The notes under the pieces are model-generated. The model had not been told where the DNA came from. It did no database searches and saw nothing but the letters and a program-made list of their open reading frames with translations. DNA of 64,000 nucleotides from contig NZ_JBQHVU010000008.1 of the NCBI RefSeq assembly GCF_052064335.1, forward strand, positions 41,804-105,803, given 5' to 3'. Every line of letters begins with the position of its first letter. Within the stretch, counting starts at the first letter, position 1. Position numbers and translations under genes: made by a program. This DNA comes from Weimeria sp002480925 (GTDB lineage: Bacteria > Bacillota > Clostridia > Lachnospirales > Lachnospiraceae). Below are positions 9,080-17,664 of the stretch, piece after piece.

Positions 9080-9303
9080 TGTGAAAAAATTCCTCCTGTG
9101 GTGTTTATGGGAAGAGGTTCCCTCCCACTTGTCTGTTGGTAAAGGTAGTATGAGGTATTAGGGATCAGGTGCTAGTGGGCCATATCTGATACCAACTATG
9201 CCCGTAAACCCATAACCCTGTGCTCTGTTTGCTAAGCTCACAGAACAACCTGACTTGTGGCTCGAGCGACGCCCTCGGCTTGCTCTTTCCTACAAGCCTT
9301 GTG
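9080..9303. other. rplK-rplA spacer with a diverged hairpin unit
   Basis: This 224-bp spacer is non-coding. Its part nearest rplK (about 9225-9300) resembles the dispersed repeat: CGAGC-N10-GCTTG followed by CTCTTTCCTACAAGCC, which matches the end of the units at 6943 and 10907. Near rplA it contains GGGAGGGAACCTCTTCCC, a possible hairpin in the L1 leader; whether L1 binds it is unknown. Confidence 0.6.
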
Positions 9304-9729
9304 TCAATCCACTACCTCTACTCCCATTGAGCGAGCTGTTCCAGCGATCATTGATATAGCGGAATCAATGTCTGCTGCATTAAGATCTGGCATCTTTGTC
9401 TCAGCTATCTCCTGAAGCTGAGCCTTGGTGATCTTTGCTACCTTATTCTTGTTAGGCTCGCCTGATGCCTTCTGGAGCTTGCAGGCCTTCTTGATAAGGA
9501 CTGCTGCTGGAGGAGTCTTTGTGATAAATGAGAAACTCCTGTCAGCATAAACTGTGATGATGGTAGGTACTACTGTATCTCCCATATCTGCCGTCTTAGC
9601 GTTGAACTGCTTTGTGAACTCCACGATATTCACACCGTGCTGACCAAGTGCTGGTCCAACCGGTGGTGCCGGAGTAGCTTTTCCGGCCTGAATCTGAAGC
9701 TTGATGTATCCTTCGATCTTCTTAGCCAC
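9304..9729 (-). CDS. rplK: Ribosomal protein L11
   Basis: L11 of the GTPase-associated centre, 141 residues. It starts with GTG at 9729 (MAKKIEGYIKLQIQAGKA) after an AGGAGGATGATTT site. The family signature around MPDLNAADIDSAISMIAGTA is present. It lies 18 nt after nusG. A repeat-family sequence begins within a few bases of its TGA stop. Confidence 0.98.
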   Translation of the reverse strand: MAKKIEGYIKLQIQAGKATPAPPVGPALGQHGVNIVEFTKQFNAKTADMGDTVVPTIITVYADRSFSFITKTPPAAVLIKKACKLQKASGEPNKNKVAKITKAQLQEIAETKMPDLNAADIDSAISMIAGTARSMGVEVVD

Positions 9730-9747
9730 TTTAAATCATCCTCCTAG

Positions 9748-10275
9748 TCAATTGACTTTCTTTACGTCTGCGAAACCTATCTCAACCGGGGTTTCACGTC
9801 CGAACATCTCTACATTGATGGTAACTGTCTGCTTGCTTGTGTTCATTGAGGTGATCACACCGGCGGTATCCTTCCAGACACCTCCGAGTACAGAGACCGT
9901 ATCTCCGACACCGAAATCCACCCTGACATCCTCTGTGGTGCGAACGCCCATGCTTCTCATCTCGAAATCGGTAAGAGGAACCGGCTTGCTCTCCGGGCCA
10001 ACAAAGCCCGTAACGCCTCTGGTATTCCTTACGATATACCAGGTATCATCATTCATCACCATCTTGATCAGAACATATCCCGGAAAGAGCTTGTGCTCCG
10101 CCGTCTTTCTTTTGCCGTTCTTAACCTCGGTGACTTCCTCGGTAGGCACCATAACCTCCTGAATCAGATCCTCGAGATGACGGTTCTTGACGGCCTCCTC
10201 GATAGTGGTCTTTACCTTGTTCTCATATCCTGAGTAGGTATGCGCCACATACCACTTTGCTTGTGTCTCTGCCAT
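9748..10275 (-). CDS. nusG: Transcription antitermination factor NusG
   Basis: NusG couples RNA polymerase to elongation and termination control. 175 residues: an NGN domain (WYVAHTYSGYENKV at the N-terminus) and a C-terminal KOW domain (VGDTVSVLGGVWKDTAGVI). It sits between secE and rplK as in most bacteria, with 13 nt to secE. Confidence 0.97.
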   Translation of the reverse strand: MAETQAKWYVAHTYSGYENKVKTTIEEAVKNRHLEDLIQEVMVPTEEVTEVKNGKRKTAEHKLFPGYVLIKMVMNDDTWYIVRNTRGVTGFVGPESKPVPLTDFEMRSMGVRTTEDVRVDFGVGDTVSVLGGVWKDTAGVITSMNTSKQTVTINVEMFGRETPVEIGFADVKKVN

Positions 10276-10288
10276 TGCATGCCCTCCG

Positions 10289-10501
10289 TCAAAGTTTGAT
10301 CACTTTTTCAAATCCGAACTTGATAAGCATATCGAAAAGAACGATAAGCAGCGCAAGTACAACTGAAACAATGACAGTTGCTGAAGTCTGACGTCCTACC
10401 GTAGGAGCATCAGCCCAGACGATCTTGCGGAACTCATCCTTTATGCCTTCCCACCATTCAGAAATGCTCTTCTTCTTTGTCTTAGCATTGCTTTCTGCCA
10501 T
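10289..10501 (-). CDS. secE: Preprotein translocase subunit SecE
   Basis: Short single-span SecE, 70 residues, part of the SecYEG channel in the membrane. Hydrophilic N-terminus, the amphipathic SEWWEGIKDEFRKIVWAD helix, then one membrane span (VIVSVVLALLIVLFDMLI). ATG at 10501 follows AAAGGAGCACCTT. It lies between rpmG and nusG. Confidence 0.96.
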   Translation of the reverse strand: MAESNAKTKKKSISEWWEGIKDEFRKIVWADAPTVGRQTSATVIVSVVLALLIVLFDMLIKFGFEKVIKL

Positions 10502-10512
10502 AAGGTGCTCCT

Positions 10513-10662
10513 TTACTTTGTCTCTTTGTGTAAAGTATGCTTTCTGCAGAATGGGCAGTACTTCTTGGTCTCCATCCTTTCAGGATGTGTCTTCTTGTCC
10601 TTTGTCAGATTGTAGTTTCTGTGCTGACACTCTGTGCAGGCAAGTGTTATCTTTGTACGCAC
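10513..10662 (-). CDS. rpmG: Ribosomal protein L33
   Basis: 49-residue L33 of the 50S subunit. It starts with GTG at 10662 (MRTKITLACTECQHRNY) 7 nt after GGAGGT. The four zinc-binding cysteines are present as C-x2-C and C-x2-C (ACTEC and YCPFC), so this is the zinc-containing C+ form. The stop lies 11 nt before secE. First gene of the rpmG-secE-nusG-rplK-rplA operon. Confidence 0.96.
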   Translation of the reverse strand: MRTKITLACTECQHRNYNLTKDKKTHPERMETKKYCPFCRKHTLHKETK

Positions 10663-10786
10663 AACTTCCACCTCCAAATCAGTTATTGTGTGTGTTTATT
10701 TGGGTCATTTCCATACCTGTGCCCGGCAGCCGCTATCCGCCAGATTCAGAGCATAAAAAAAAGACCCTGTCATCCATAGCCTTAAT

Positions 10787-10815
10787 AGAATACCATGGAG
10801 AGAGAGCCTTGTCAA
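10787..10815 (-). promoter_or_regulatory. Promoter of rpmG-secE-nusG operon
   Basis: TTGACA (10815-10810), 17-bp spacer, TATTCT (10792-10787) on the minus strand, about 125 nt upstream of the rpmG start. The leader between them has no recognised RNA element. Confidence 0.75.
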
Positions 10816-10833
10816 GGAGTTTTTATTTAACGC

Positions 10834-10900
10834 CCTCCTACCTCGCACCTCACACCTCGCACCTCACACCTCTCACCTCTCACCTCTCACCTCGCACCTT
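10834..10900. repeat. Heptamer array between prfB and rpmG
   Basis: About nine 7-bp units of ACCTCGC / ACCTCAC / ACCTCTC type, the same family and orientation as 6880-6936 and 26347-26380. It is followed by a 54-bp unit on its right, the same order as near rplL. The array lies about 20 bp upstream of the rpmG -35 box, as the rpoB array lies just upstream of the rpoB promoter. Confidence 0.9.
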
Positions 10901-10906
10901 ACTGCT

Positions 10907-11029
10907 AAGGAAGTTCTTTTCGCTAAATTCGAGCTGCGCCTTCGGCTTGCTCTCATTAATCTCAAAGAACGACCTCGCCTGTGGTTCGAGCTTCGTCTTC
11001 GACTCGCTCTTACCTACAGGCTTTCGGCC
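10907..11029. repeat. Dispersed hairpin units overlapping the end of prfB
   Basis: A full 54-bp unit (10907-10960) is followed by a partial, diverged second unit that ends in GCTTTCGGCC at 11020-11029. Stem variants here are CGAGC/GCTTG and CGAGC/ACTCG. The right end reaches into prfB and supplies its stop codon. Confidence 0.85.
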
Positions 11030-12159
11030 TCTACTCCGCGTTTCGGTCTTCCCAGTGATACCCACTTGAGATATGCGTTCATGAAAGGATCCAGGTCGCC
11101 ATCCATCACGCCATCGACATTTGAGGTCTCCTCGCCTGTCCGTAGATCCTTTACCATTGTGTATGGCTGAAAAACATAGGAACGGATCTGGTTGCCCCAG
11201 CTGATAGAATTCACATCGCCTCTGATCTCGGCCTCCTTCTGTTCCTGCTCCTGCTCCTTTAATAGCTCTAGCTTGGCACGCAGCATCTCCATAGCCTTGT
11301 CCTTGTTCATGTGCTGGCTTCGCTCATTCTGGCAGGTAACGACAATCCCGGTCGGAAAGTGGGTGATCCTGATCGCAGATGAGGTCTTGTTGATATGCTG
11401 TCCACCGGCTCCACTCGAACGATATGTATCTATCCTGATATCCTCATCCTTTATCTCTATATCAGGGGCATCCTTAAGCTCCGGCATTACATCAGCATTT
11501 GAAAAAGAGGTCTGTCTCTTACCATTTGCATTGAAAGGAGAGATACGCACAAGCCTGTGGACTCCCTTCTCCGAACGGAGATATCCGTATGCATTTTCTC
11601 CATTTACCTGAAAGGTCACAGACTGAAGGCCTGCCTCGTCCCCCTCTACCTCATCTAATAGCTCGACAGCAAATCCATGCTTGTCTGCCCACTTCATATA
11701 CATACGATAGAGCATCTGTGTCCAGTCCATTGCCTCTGTTCCGCCTGCTCCGGCATGAAGGGTCACGATAGCATTGTTGTGGTCGTATTTGCCAGAGAGA
11801 AGGGTCTTTATCCTTAAATCCTCAAGATCCTTTTTGAATTCCTCGAATTCCTGCTCTGCCTCCTCAAGCATAGCCGGATCATCCTCGTCCATCTCCTGGT
11901 CCATTTCGATAAAGGTCTCTATATCCTCGTATTTCTGCTGAAGAGCATCAGCTACAGTCACATCATCCTTAAGGCTTTTAAGTGTCTGGCTCTTAGCTGT
12001 TGCAGCCTCGGCATCATTCCAGAAGTCAGGGGCCTCCATCTCACGCTCCATCTCCTCTATCCTGTTCTTCTTGCCTTCTATATCAAGCGATCCGAGAACC
12101 TCCTTCATAACAGGCTCATATCCCGAAAGCTCGCCCTTCATCTGGTCAAATTCTAACAC
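11014..12159 (-). CDS. prfB: Peptide chain release factor 2
   Basis: RF2 releases peptides at UGA and UAA codons. 381 residues, slightly longer than usual (about 365). GTG start at 12159, preceded by AAGGAG and 6 nt. SPF tripeptide anticodon at 207-209 and GGQ at 252-254 are intact. The programmed +1 frameshift found in many prfB genes is absent: the usual shift position reads CTT GAT in frame at residues 25-26. The last few codons (GVEAESL) and the TAG stop lie in a dispersed repeat, so the C-terminal tail is probably repeat-derived. It lies 37 nt after the ctpA-like gene. Confidence 0.97.
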   Translation of the reverse strand: MLEFDQMKGELSGYEPVMKEVLGSLDIEGKKNRIEEMEREMEAPDFWNDAEAATAKSQTLKSLKDDVTVADALQQKYEDIETFIEMDQEMDEDDPAMLEEAEQEFEEFKKDLEDLRIKTLLSGKYDHNNAIVTLHAGAGGTEAMDWTQMLYRMYMKWADKHGFAVELLDEVEGDEAGLQSVTFQVNGENAYGYLRSEKGVHRLVRISPFNANGKRQTSFSNADVMPELKDAPDIEIKDEDIRIDTYRSSGAGGQHINKTSSAIRITHFPTGIVVTCQNERSQHMNKDKAMEMLRAKLELLKEQEQEQKEAEIRGDVNSISWGNQIRSYVFQPYTMVKDLRTGEETSNVDGVMDGDLDPFMNAYLKWVSLGRPKRGVEAESL

Positions 12160-12196
12160 TTTTATCTCCTTATCTGGTCAGTGACCCGCCATCCAT

Positions 12197-13435
12197 TCAT
12201 TGGTACAAAAGCTTGCCCAAAAGCACGCTTATACCCTTCTGTACCTGATTGTCCTTTGAGAAATCATAGTCCGAAAGGTCATCAAGGCCTGCCCTGTCAC
12301 CGCTATATCTGTATTTCAGCACTATATCAGGCTTAATGCCCTTCTTGTGTATGCACTCACCGTCAGGAGTAAAGTATCTCTCTACGGTAAGCTTTACAGC
12401 AGAGCCGTCCCCTAAGGTAAACTCCTGCTGCACTATCCCCTTTCCAAAGGTCCTGGTGCCTATCAGGGTCCCGTACTTAAAATCCCTTACAGCACCCGAA
12501 AAGATCTCGGCTGCCGAGGCCGTATCTCCTGATACGAGCACAACGGTAGCAAGCTTCTCCTGCTTCTTGTCATCTGAGCTGAAGGTCGTCTTTTTGCCGT
12601 TCTTATCCATCATACAGACAGTGGTGCCCTTTGGCAGGATATCATCAAGTATCCTTGTCACAGAGTCCACAAGTCCACCGGGATTTTCCCTCAGATCATA
12701 GATCACAGCCTTCATTCCCTCTCCCTTTAGAGACTTAAGCTCCTTCTCGAATTCCTTTGCAGTAGTTCCGTTGAACTCGGCTATATTTATATAACCGATG
12801 CCATGCTCTTTGTCAAGCATCCGTCCCCATACAGACTGCGAGGTCAGCTTCTCGCGCCTTATGCTGACCTTTTTTCTCACGCCTGACCGGGAATAGACCA
12901 CATTTACCTTACTGCCTGCCCTTCCCTTTATATGGCCTGTGAAATCTGAAAGGCTCATGTCGGAAGCTATATATCCGTCACAGGCGATTATATAGTCACC
13001 CTTTTTCAGTCCGGCCCGATCTGCCGGTGAACCTGAAAAGACCCTTACAACCTTTACCTTTCCGCTTGATGCATCCTTTGTCACACTGATCCCTATGCCA
13101 GTATACTTCCCGGAAGTCTCCTGCTGCATCTTCTTATATTCGGCGCTCGTAAGATACTCTGAATATGGATCATCCATTGCCCCGACAAGACCACGGTAGA
13201 CTCCGGTCTCCTTATCCTTATCTGAAATATCCTTATAATAATATTTATCTATCAGTCCGGAAATGACCTTGACCTTTGCTATGGATCTTATGTTTAAAAA
13301 ATCCAGATCGAAGGCCTTTCCAAGGATCAGATATGCTCCTGTAAGAAGAGCAGCAAGAAATACCAGAACACCTATGGCTCCGGCTAAAATGCCTTTTTTG
13401 AAATCACTTGAGCTTGCTTTTTCCTTATCAGACAT
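12197..13435 (-). CDS. S41 C-terminal processing peptidase with PDZ domain
   Basis: Membrane-anchored, extracytoplasmic serine protease of the CtpA/CtpB family, 412 residues. One N-terminal membrane span (about 15-40), a PDZ domain (about 112-192), then the S41 protease fold. The catalytic Ser is S307 in the variant motif DTASAAE (usually SASASE), with Lys332 and Gln336 in TFGKGIVQQ. It overlaps ftsX by 8 nt, so it is translationally coupled to ftsEX. FtsEX-linked proteases often act on wall hydrolases or their regulators; the substrate here is unknown. Confidence 0.92.
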   Translation of the reverse strand: MSDKEKASSSDFKKGILAGAIGVLVFLAALLTGAYLILGKAFDLDFLNIRSIAKVKVISGLIDKYYYKDISDKDKETGVYRGLVGAMDDPYSEYLTSAEYKKMQQETSGKYTGIGISVTKDASSGKVKVVRVFSGSPADRAGLKKGDYIIACDGYIASDMSLSDFTGHIKGRAGSKVNVVYSRSGVRKKVSIRREKLTSQSVWGRMLDKEHGIGYINIAEFNGTTAKEFEKELKSLKGEGMKAVIYDLRENPGGLVDSVTRILDDILPKGTTVCMMDKNGKKTTFSSDDKKQEKLATVVLVSGDTASAAEIFSGAVRDFKYGTLIGTRTFGKGIVQQEFTLGDGSAVKLTVERYFTPDGECIHKKGIKPDIVLKYRYSGDRAGLDDLSDYDFSKDNQVQKGISVLLGKLLYQ

Positions 13436-14336
13436 GTAAATGCTTCTTTAGTGTAAGACGAGATCCAACGTAACCTATTCCTACTCCCAGTATCAGTGAA
13501 ACCGGAACAAGGACTCTGAAAATGCTTCCGATCGGAGTGAACGAAAACATATTCGACAGTGCATCAAAACGGGTCGCAACGTAGCGGATTATCCTGCCAT
13601 AGAGAGTATAGAGAAGAAGGAGCGGAATAATGGATCCTATAAGACCTATCGTCACACCCTCTACTATAAAAGGCTCCCTGACAAAAGAATCCTTCGCTCC
13701 GATTAGCTTCATAATAGCTATCTCCTCTTTCCTGACAGAGATACCTACCGTAATGGTATTGCTTATAAGAAAGACTGCAACTGCCACGAGCACAAGAACT
13801 ATGCCCATAGAGATAAGCCTAACAAGAGCATTGAAGTCTGTAAGTGTGCGGGCCGTAGATGCAGACTGATGGACCTCACGGACTCCCTCTAGCGAGCTTA
13901 AATACTTTACAAGCTTAGCCTGCTTTGATACATCCTTCAGATAGATTTCGTAATTGGCCATGTCCTTAAGTGGATTGTCGTCTGCAAACGACTTGGCTGC
14001 ATCCTTGTGGTTGCCGAAATAGCTTTTCTGGAACTCCTTCCAGGCCTCGTCAGCCGTCACGAACTTATAGGTCCTGACCTCTTTCCTTTTGCTTATGGCT
14101 GTACCTATCTTATCGATCTGGGTCTGGGTCGCGTTATTATCGAAATAAACAGTAACAGCAACACCCTTCTCGGCATTTTTGAGCATTCCGCCAAAGTTCA
14201 TGCTTACCGCATAAAAGAGGCCGAAAAGAAATATGCAGGCTGTCATAGTAGCTACCGAGGCGAGCGAGAACATCTTGTTCCTCCATATGTTCTTTAGTCC
14301 CTGCCTCAGATTGTAGTTAAATGAGCTGAAATTCAT
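13428..14336 (-). CDS. ftsX: Cell division protein FtsX
   Basis: Permease-like partner of FtsE, 302 residues. One N-terminal membrane span (about 21-42), a large extracytoplasmic domain (about 43-170) and three C-terminal spans. The family segment EEIAIMKLIGAKDSFVREPF is intact. FtsEX uses ATP hydrolysis to activate peptidoglycan hydrolases outside the membrane. ATG at 14336 overlaps the ftsE stop by one base (TGATG). Confidence 0.95.
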   Translation of the reverse strand: MNFSSFNYNLRQGLKNIWRNKMFSLASVATMTACIFLFGLFYAVSMNFGGMLKNAEKGVAVTVYFDNNATQTQIDKIGTAISKRKEVRTYKFVTADEAWKEFQKSYFGNHKDAAKSFADDNPLKDMANYEIYLKDVSKQAKLVKYLSSLEGVREVHQSASTARTLTDFNALVRLISMGIVLVLVAVAVFLISNTITVGISVRKEEIAIMKLIGAKDSFVREPFIVEGVTIGLIGSIIPLLLLYTLYGRIIRYVATRFDALSNMFSFTPIGSIFRVLVPVSLILGVGIGYVGSRLTLKKHLHV

Positions 14337-15007
14337 CAGAGAGCCTCCTCTTCGTCGCTCATAAGAGTTCCCTTGTAGATAGTGATCACACGCTTGTTCA
14401 TAGCCCGGACGATCTCCATATTATGGGTTACGACAAGGACCGTGGTACCGTCCTTATTGATCTCGTCGAGAAGCTTCATTATCTCCCAGGCATTGTGGCC
14501 GTCGAGATTTCCTGTCGGCTCATCCGCAAGAAGGATCTTGGGATGATTGACAAGAGCTCTTGCAATCGCAACTCTCTGCTGCTCTCCTCCTGACAGATGG
14601 TTGGGAAGAGAACGATATTTGCTGGCAAGCCCTACACGTGAAAGCATCTGCGGAACCCTTTTCTTTATCTCACGCTTTGAGGCTCCTGTGACTCTCATGG
14701 CAAAGGCCACATTTTCATAGACATTCCTGTCCTTTAACAGTCTGAAATCCTGGAATACACATCCGATCTTCCTTCTGTATTCAGGAATGTCCTTATGTCT
14801 AATCCTGGAAAGATCCTTACCTGCCACCTCGATCTTTCCTGCGGTAGGTGGGAATTCCTTAAGAAGAAGCTTGATCAGGGTAGACTTTCCAGAGCCGGAA
14901 TCTCCGACTATAAATGCGAATTCACCCTGATCTATATCCATGCTTATATCCTTTAAGGCTGCCACGCCCTTCTCGTATGTCTTTGTGACATTTGTAAGTG
15001 TGATCAA
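14336..15007 (-). CDS. ftsE: Cell division ATP-binding protein FtsE
   Basis: ABC ATPase of the FtsEX complex, 223 residues. Walker A GDSGSGKST, signature LSGGEQQRVAIARAL, Walker B ILLADEPTGNLD and the switch His in VVTHN are all present. It starts with TTG at 15007, overlapping the upstream stop as TTGA; GGAGG lies about 10 nt upstream. Confidence 0.96.
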   Translation of the reverse strand: MITLTNVTKTYEKGVAALKDISMDIDQGEFAFIVGDSGSGKSTLIKLLLKEFPPTAGKIEVAGKDLSRIRHKDIPEYRRKIGCVFQDFRLLKDRNVYENVAFAMRVTGASKREIKKRVPQMLSRVGLASKYRSLPNHLSGGEQQRVAIARALVNHPKILLADEPTGNLDGHNAWEIMKLLDEINKDGTTVLVVTHNMEIVRAMNKRVITIYKGTLMSDEEEAL

Positions 15008-16095
15008 AAATCCTGCGCCTCCATATACTTCATGTATTCTACAACCATCATGGCGATCTTGAATGTTATAGCATCGTCAAATACACGAAGATCCAGTCCT
15101 GTGCTCTTCTGGATCTTGTCGAGACGGTATACCAGTGTATTCCTGTGTATATAGAGCTGTCTCGATGTCTCAGAAACATTCAGACTGTTTTCAAAAAATT
15201 TGTTGATGGTAACCAGAGTCTCCTCATCAAAGTCATCAGGAGAACGGTCTCCGAATATCTCGCCAATGAACATCTTGCACAGAGGGATCGGCAGCTGATA
15301 AATCAGACGTCCGATACCAAGCACTGAATAAGCTATGATCTGCTTGTCTGAGAAGAATATCTTTCCTACGTCAAGTGCCAGCACTGCCTCCTTATAGGAA
15401 CGGGACACATCCTTCAAGTCAGTAACTATAGTGCCATAGGAGATTCTGACTGCATCCTGCTGTCTGTCACAGAAAACCTGAAAGACGCTTTCGCAGGCCT
15501 TCTCTACTTCATCATAGCTGTTCTGTGCGAGCTGCTTTACTACTATTATATTATCCTCGTCAACCGCAGTGACGAAATCATGGTTCTTGCTTCCGAATAT
15601 GCCTCTTACACACTCCATCTCGTCTCCGCGCTTGATCTTGTCATTTATCTCTATAACTATACAGACCCTTAAAGCCTCGACATCTATATGAAGCTTCTTT
15701 GACCTGTTGTAAATGTCGACGAGCAGGAGATTATCGAGCAGGAGATTCTTAATGAAATTGTCCCTGTCAAACCTTTCCTTATAGGCTACTGTTAGCTCAG
15801 AGAGCTGGAATGCACAGACCTTGCCCATTCCCTGCGCCTTGTCCTCATCGTCATCCCTTGATATAAGGATGAACTCCAGATTGCCATCGTCATATACCTT
15901 GAAAAAGTCGCAGCCGTCCATTACCTGGCTCTCTGCATGGGACTTGGCAAAGTCGACCGTTGACGCACTGTAACGGGGGGCATCAGTCATTGTGGAGGCC
16001 AGCACAGCACCCTCCGGATCCGTAACAGCAAAATCCACCTTTGTGATAGCACATAATCCGTCTATCGTCTTTTGTAAAATCTGATTAGTGATCAT
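15004..16095 (-). CDS. CdaR/PucR-type transcriptional regulator
   Basis: About 363 residues. The N-terminal part resembles the putative sugar-diacid recognition domain (MITNQILQKTIDGLCAITKVDFAVTDPEG), and the C-terminus is a PucR-type helix-turn-helix (SETSRQLYIHRNTLVYRLDKI). I chose ATG 16095 because GGGGGT precedes it at a good distance and the conserved domain begins here; an upstream ATG at 16137 is possible. It overlaps ftsE by 4 nt, so it heads the regulator-ftsE-ftsX-protease-prfB cluster. The ligand cannot be inferred; sugar diacids are only one possibility. Confidence 0.85.
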   Translation of the reverse strand: MITNQILQKTIDGLCAITKVDFAVTDPEGAVLASTMTDAPRYSASTVDFAKSHAESQVMDGCDFFKVYDDGNLEFILISRDDDEDKAQGMGKVCAFQLSELTVAYKERFDRDNFIKNLLLDNLLLVDIYNRSKKLHIDVEALRVCIVIEINDKIKRGDEMECVRGIFGSKNHDFVTAVDEDNIIVVKQLAQNSYDEVEKACESVFQVFCDRQQDAVRISYGTIVTDLKDVSRSYKEAVLALDVGKIFFSDKQIIAYSVLGIGRLIYQLPIPLCKMFIGEIFGDRSPDDFDEETLVTINKFFENSLNVSETSRQLYIHRNTLVYRLDKIQKSTGLDLRVFDDAITFKIAMMVVEYMKYMEAQDF

Positions 16096-16241
16096 TATAA
16101 CCCCCATTGGTAAATGTGCACTAAAAATGCCTGTCATTTTTGAGCAATATTTACAAGTACTCCTTATAGTTTAATACAATCTGACGAAAAATAAAAGACC
16201 TTTTTGTTACTTTTTATGCATTATGCGTGAAAAACAGCATT

Positions 16242-16268
16242 AAAAAAGCACCCCCTGTGAGGGGGTGC
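16242..16268 (-). terminator. Terminator after the NlpC/P60 gene
   Basis: Minus-strand stem GCACCCCC / GGGGGTGC with a 5-nt loop followed by TTTTTTA, 13 nt after the stop at 16282. Confidence 0.93.
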
Positions 16269-16281
16269 CACCTTTATAGGA

Positions 16282-17520
16282 TCAAAGTACACGACGGACT
16301 GCTGCTATGTTTCTGTAATTTGCATTAGAGATCTTGATACCGTCACGGGCATTTGATGCATGAACGATACGTCCTCCGCCGATATAGAGTGCTACGTGTC
16401 CGCTGTAGCAAACAATATCACCAGGCTGCATCTCTGATGTGGAAACTCCTCTTCCTACGCTTCTGTCAGCTGATGATGAATGAGGAAGACTAACACCGAA
16501 CTTCCTGTATACACTCATTACAAATCCTGAGCAATCAGCTCCATTTGTAAGAGATGTACCGCCCCATACATACGGATTCCCTACGAACTGGCAGGCATAG
16601 CTTGCAACTGAGCTTCCGCTGCCGCCTGAAGGAGCCTGATATGATGAGCTTCCTGATGACTGGCTCGATGATGAAGACGAAGAAGATGAAGATGAAGACG
16701 AAGAAGATGATGCGGATGAATCTGAAACCTCATCTCTTACTACTGCTCTTGCTGCCTTTGCCTTCTTAGCTGCCTTAATAGACTCTATTGTCTTAGCATG
16801 TGAGAAGGTATCTCTTACTGTGACATAATCAGCTGAAACATATCCCTTGTCATCATCAGCCTTTACCTTGATCCAGCCATCCTTCTCATCTGCTAAAACC
16901 TTAAGTTCTGAGCTGCCAGGTACAAGATCTAAAACCTCTGAATCCGAATCAGCCTTTGCACGAACCTTGAGTGTTGTGGTATTTACTGTAGCTACAGGAA
17001 CAGCTGCCTTCTCGACCGCGTCCTTGCTTCCTACTGTAAGATACTCATTCTTGACCCAGCCTGTAACCTTTCCGGACTTGATCTTGGTCCAGCCCTTCTT
17101 TGTATCGATGACATGACCGAGATTGTCATTGTAGATATGGCCTACAAGCTTTGAGCTCTGGCTTGCATGCTTTCTTACATTCGCAAAATCTGAAACCCTT
17201 GCGATCGCGAGCTTGTCATACTTCTGCTGCTCGGCTGCTTTCTCTGCAGCTGCCTGATCCTCCTCAGCATCAAGCTCATCTGATGTATCTGAAACTATAT
17301 CTGCAAGAGCTCTGTTGACACCTGAAAGAGTACTTCCAGTACCTGTAACAGCCTGATCTGCTGTATCAGCCTGACTGGCATCCGTATCATTAGTTGCAAG
17401 CCTTACCATTGCGGAAGCTCCGGCAACCGGTGCTGCCTGTGTCGGAAGTGCTGCTCCTGCAAGCATGATCCCTGCTGAAAGTGTAAGTGCTGCCGCCTGT
17501 ACCTTGCGATTACGATTCAT
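16282..17520 (-). CDS. Secreted NlpC/P60 peptidoglycan hydrolase with two SH3 domains
   Basis: Secreted endopeptidase expected to cut peptide stems of peptidoglycan; 412 residues. Signal peptide with AxA cleavage site near residue 29, then two bacterial SH3 domains (about 100-160 and 170-230), a poly-Ser linker (about 270-290) and a C-terminal NlpC/P60 domain. Catalytic Cys is in GADCSGF (about residue 330) and His in SGHVALYIGGG (about 375). Single-gene unit: strong promoter at 17587-17615 and its own terminator. A WalR-type box lies just downstream of the -10 element. Confidence 0.95.
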   Translation of the reverse strand: MNRNRKVQAAALTLSAGIMLAGAALPTQAAPVAGASAMVRLATNDTDASQADTADQAVTGTGSTLSGVNRALADIVSDTSDELDAEEDQAAAEKAAEQQKYDKLAIARVSDFANVRKHASQSSKLVGHIYNDNLGHVIDTKKGWTKIKSGKVTGWVKNEYLTVGSKDAVEKAAVPVATVNTTTLKVRAKADSDSEVLDLVPGSSELKVLADEKDGWIKVKADDDKGYVSADYVTVRDTFSHAKTIESIKAAKKAKAARAVVRDEVSDSSASSSSSSSSSSSSSSSSQSSGSSSYQAPSGGSGSSVASYACQFVGNPYVWGGTSLTNGADCSGFVMSVYRKFGVSLPHSSSADRSVGRGVSTSEMQPGDIVCYSGHVALYIGGGRIVHASNARDGIKISNANYRNIAAVRRVL

Positions 17521-17563
17521 TCTTATAACCTCTTATAAATTTGTTATATTGTCATTAACAGTT

Positions 17564-17580
17564 ATTACAAATTTGTTACA
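17564..17580 (-). promoter_or_regulatory. WalR-box match in the NlpC/P60 leader
   Basis: On the minus strand TGTAAC-AAATT-TGTAAT fits the published WalR (YycF) direct-repeat consensus TGTWAH-N5-TGTWAH exactly. It begins 6 nt downstream of the -10 box. A weaker relative (TATAAC-AAATT-TATAAG) lies about 33 nt further downstream. The position suggests repression, but that is inference. Confidence 0.6.
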
Positions 17581-17586
17581 TTTGTT

Positions 17587-17615
17587 AATATACACTGGTA
17601 AGAGGTTTTTGTCAA
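17587..17615 (-). promoter_or_regulatory. Promoter of the NlpC/P60 gene
   Basis: TTGACA (17615-17610), 17-bp spacer, TATATT (17592-17587), minus strand. Leader of about 60 nt to the ATG at 17520. Confidence 0.85.
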
Positions 17616-17625
17616 GCTATTTCTT

Positions 17626-17650
17626 AAAAAAAAATTGAAAAAATTTCAAT
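17626..17650 (-). terminator. Terminator after trxB
   Basis: Minus-strand ATTGAAA / TTTCAAT stem followed by nine T residues, 14 nt after the trxB stop. The stem is short and AT-rich but the T-run is strong. Confidence 0.7.
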
Positions 17651-17664
17651 ATTTACTACTGCCT

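Noticed and set aside
10670..10790. Possible tRNA-Trp, often found near secE
   Set aside because: I could not fold a cloverleaf from either strand.
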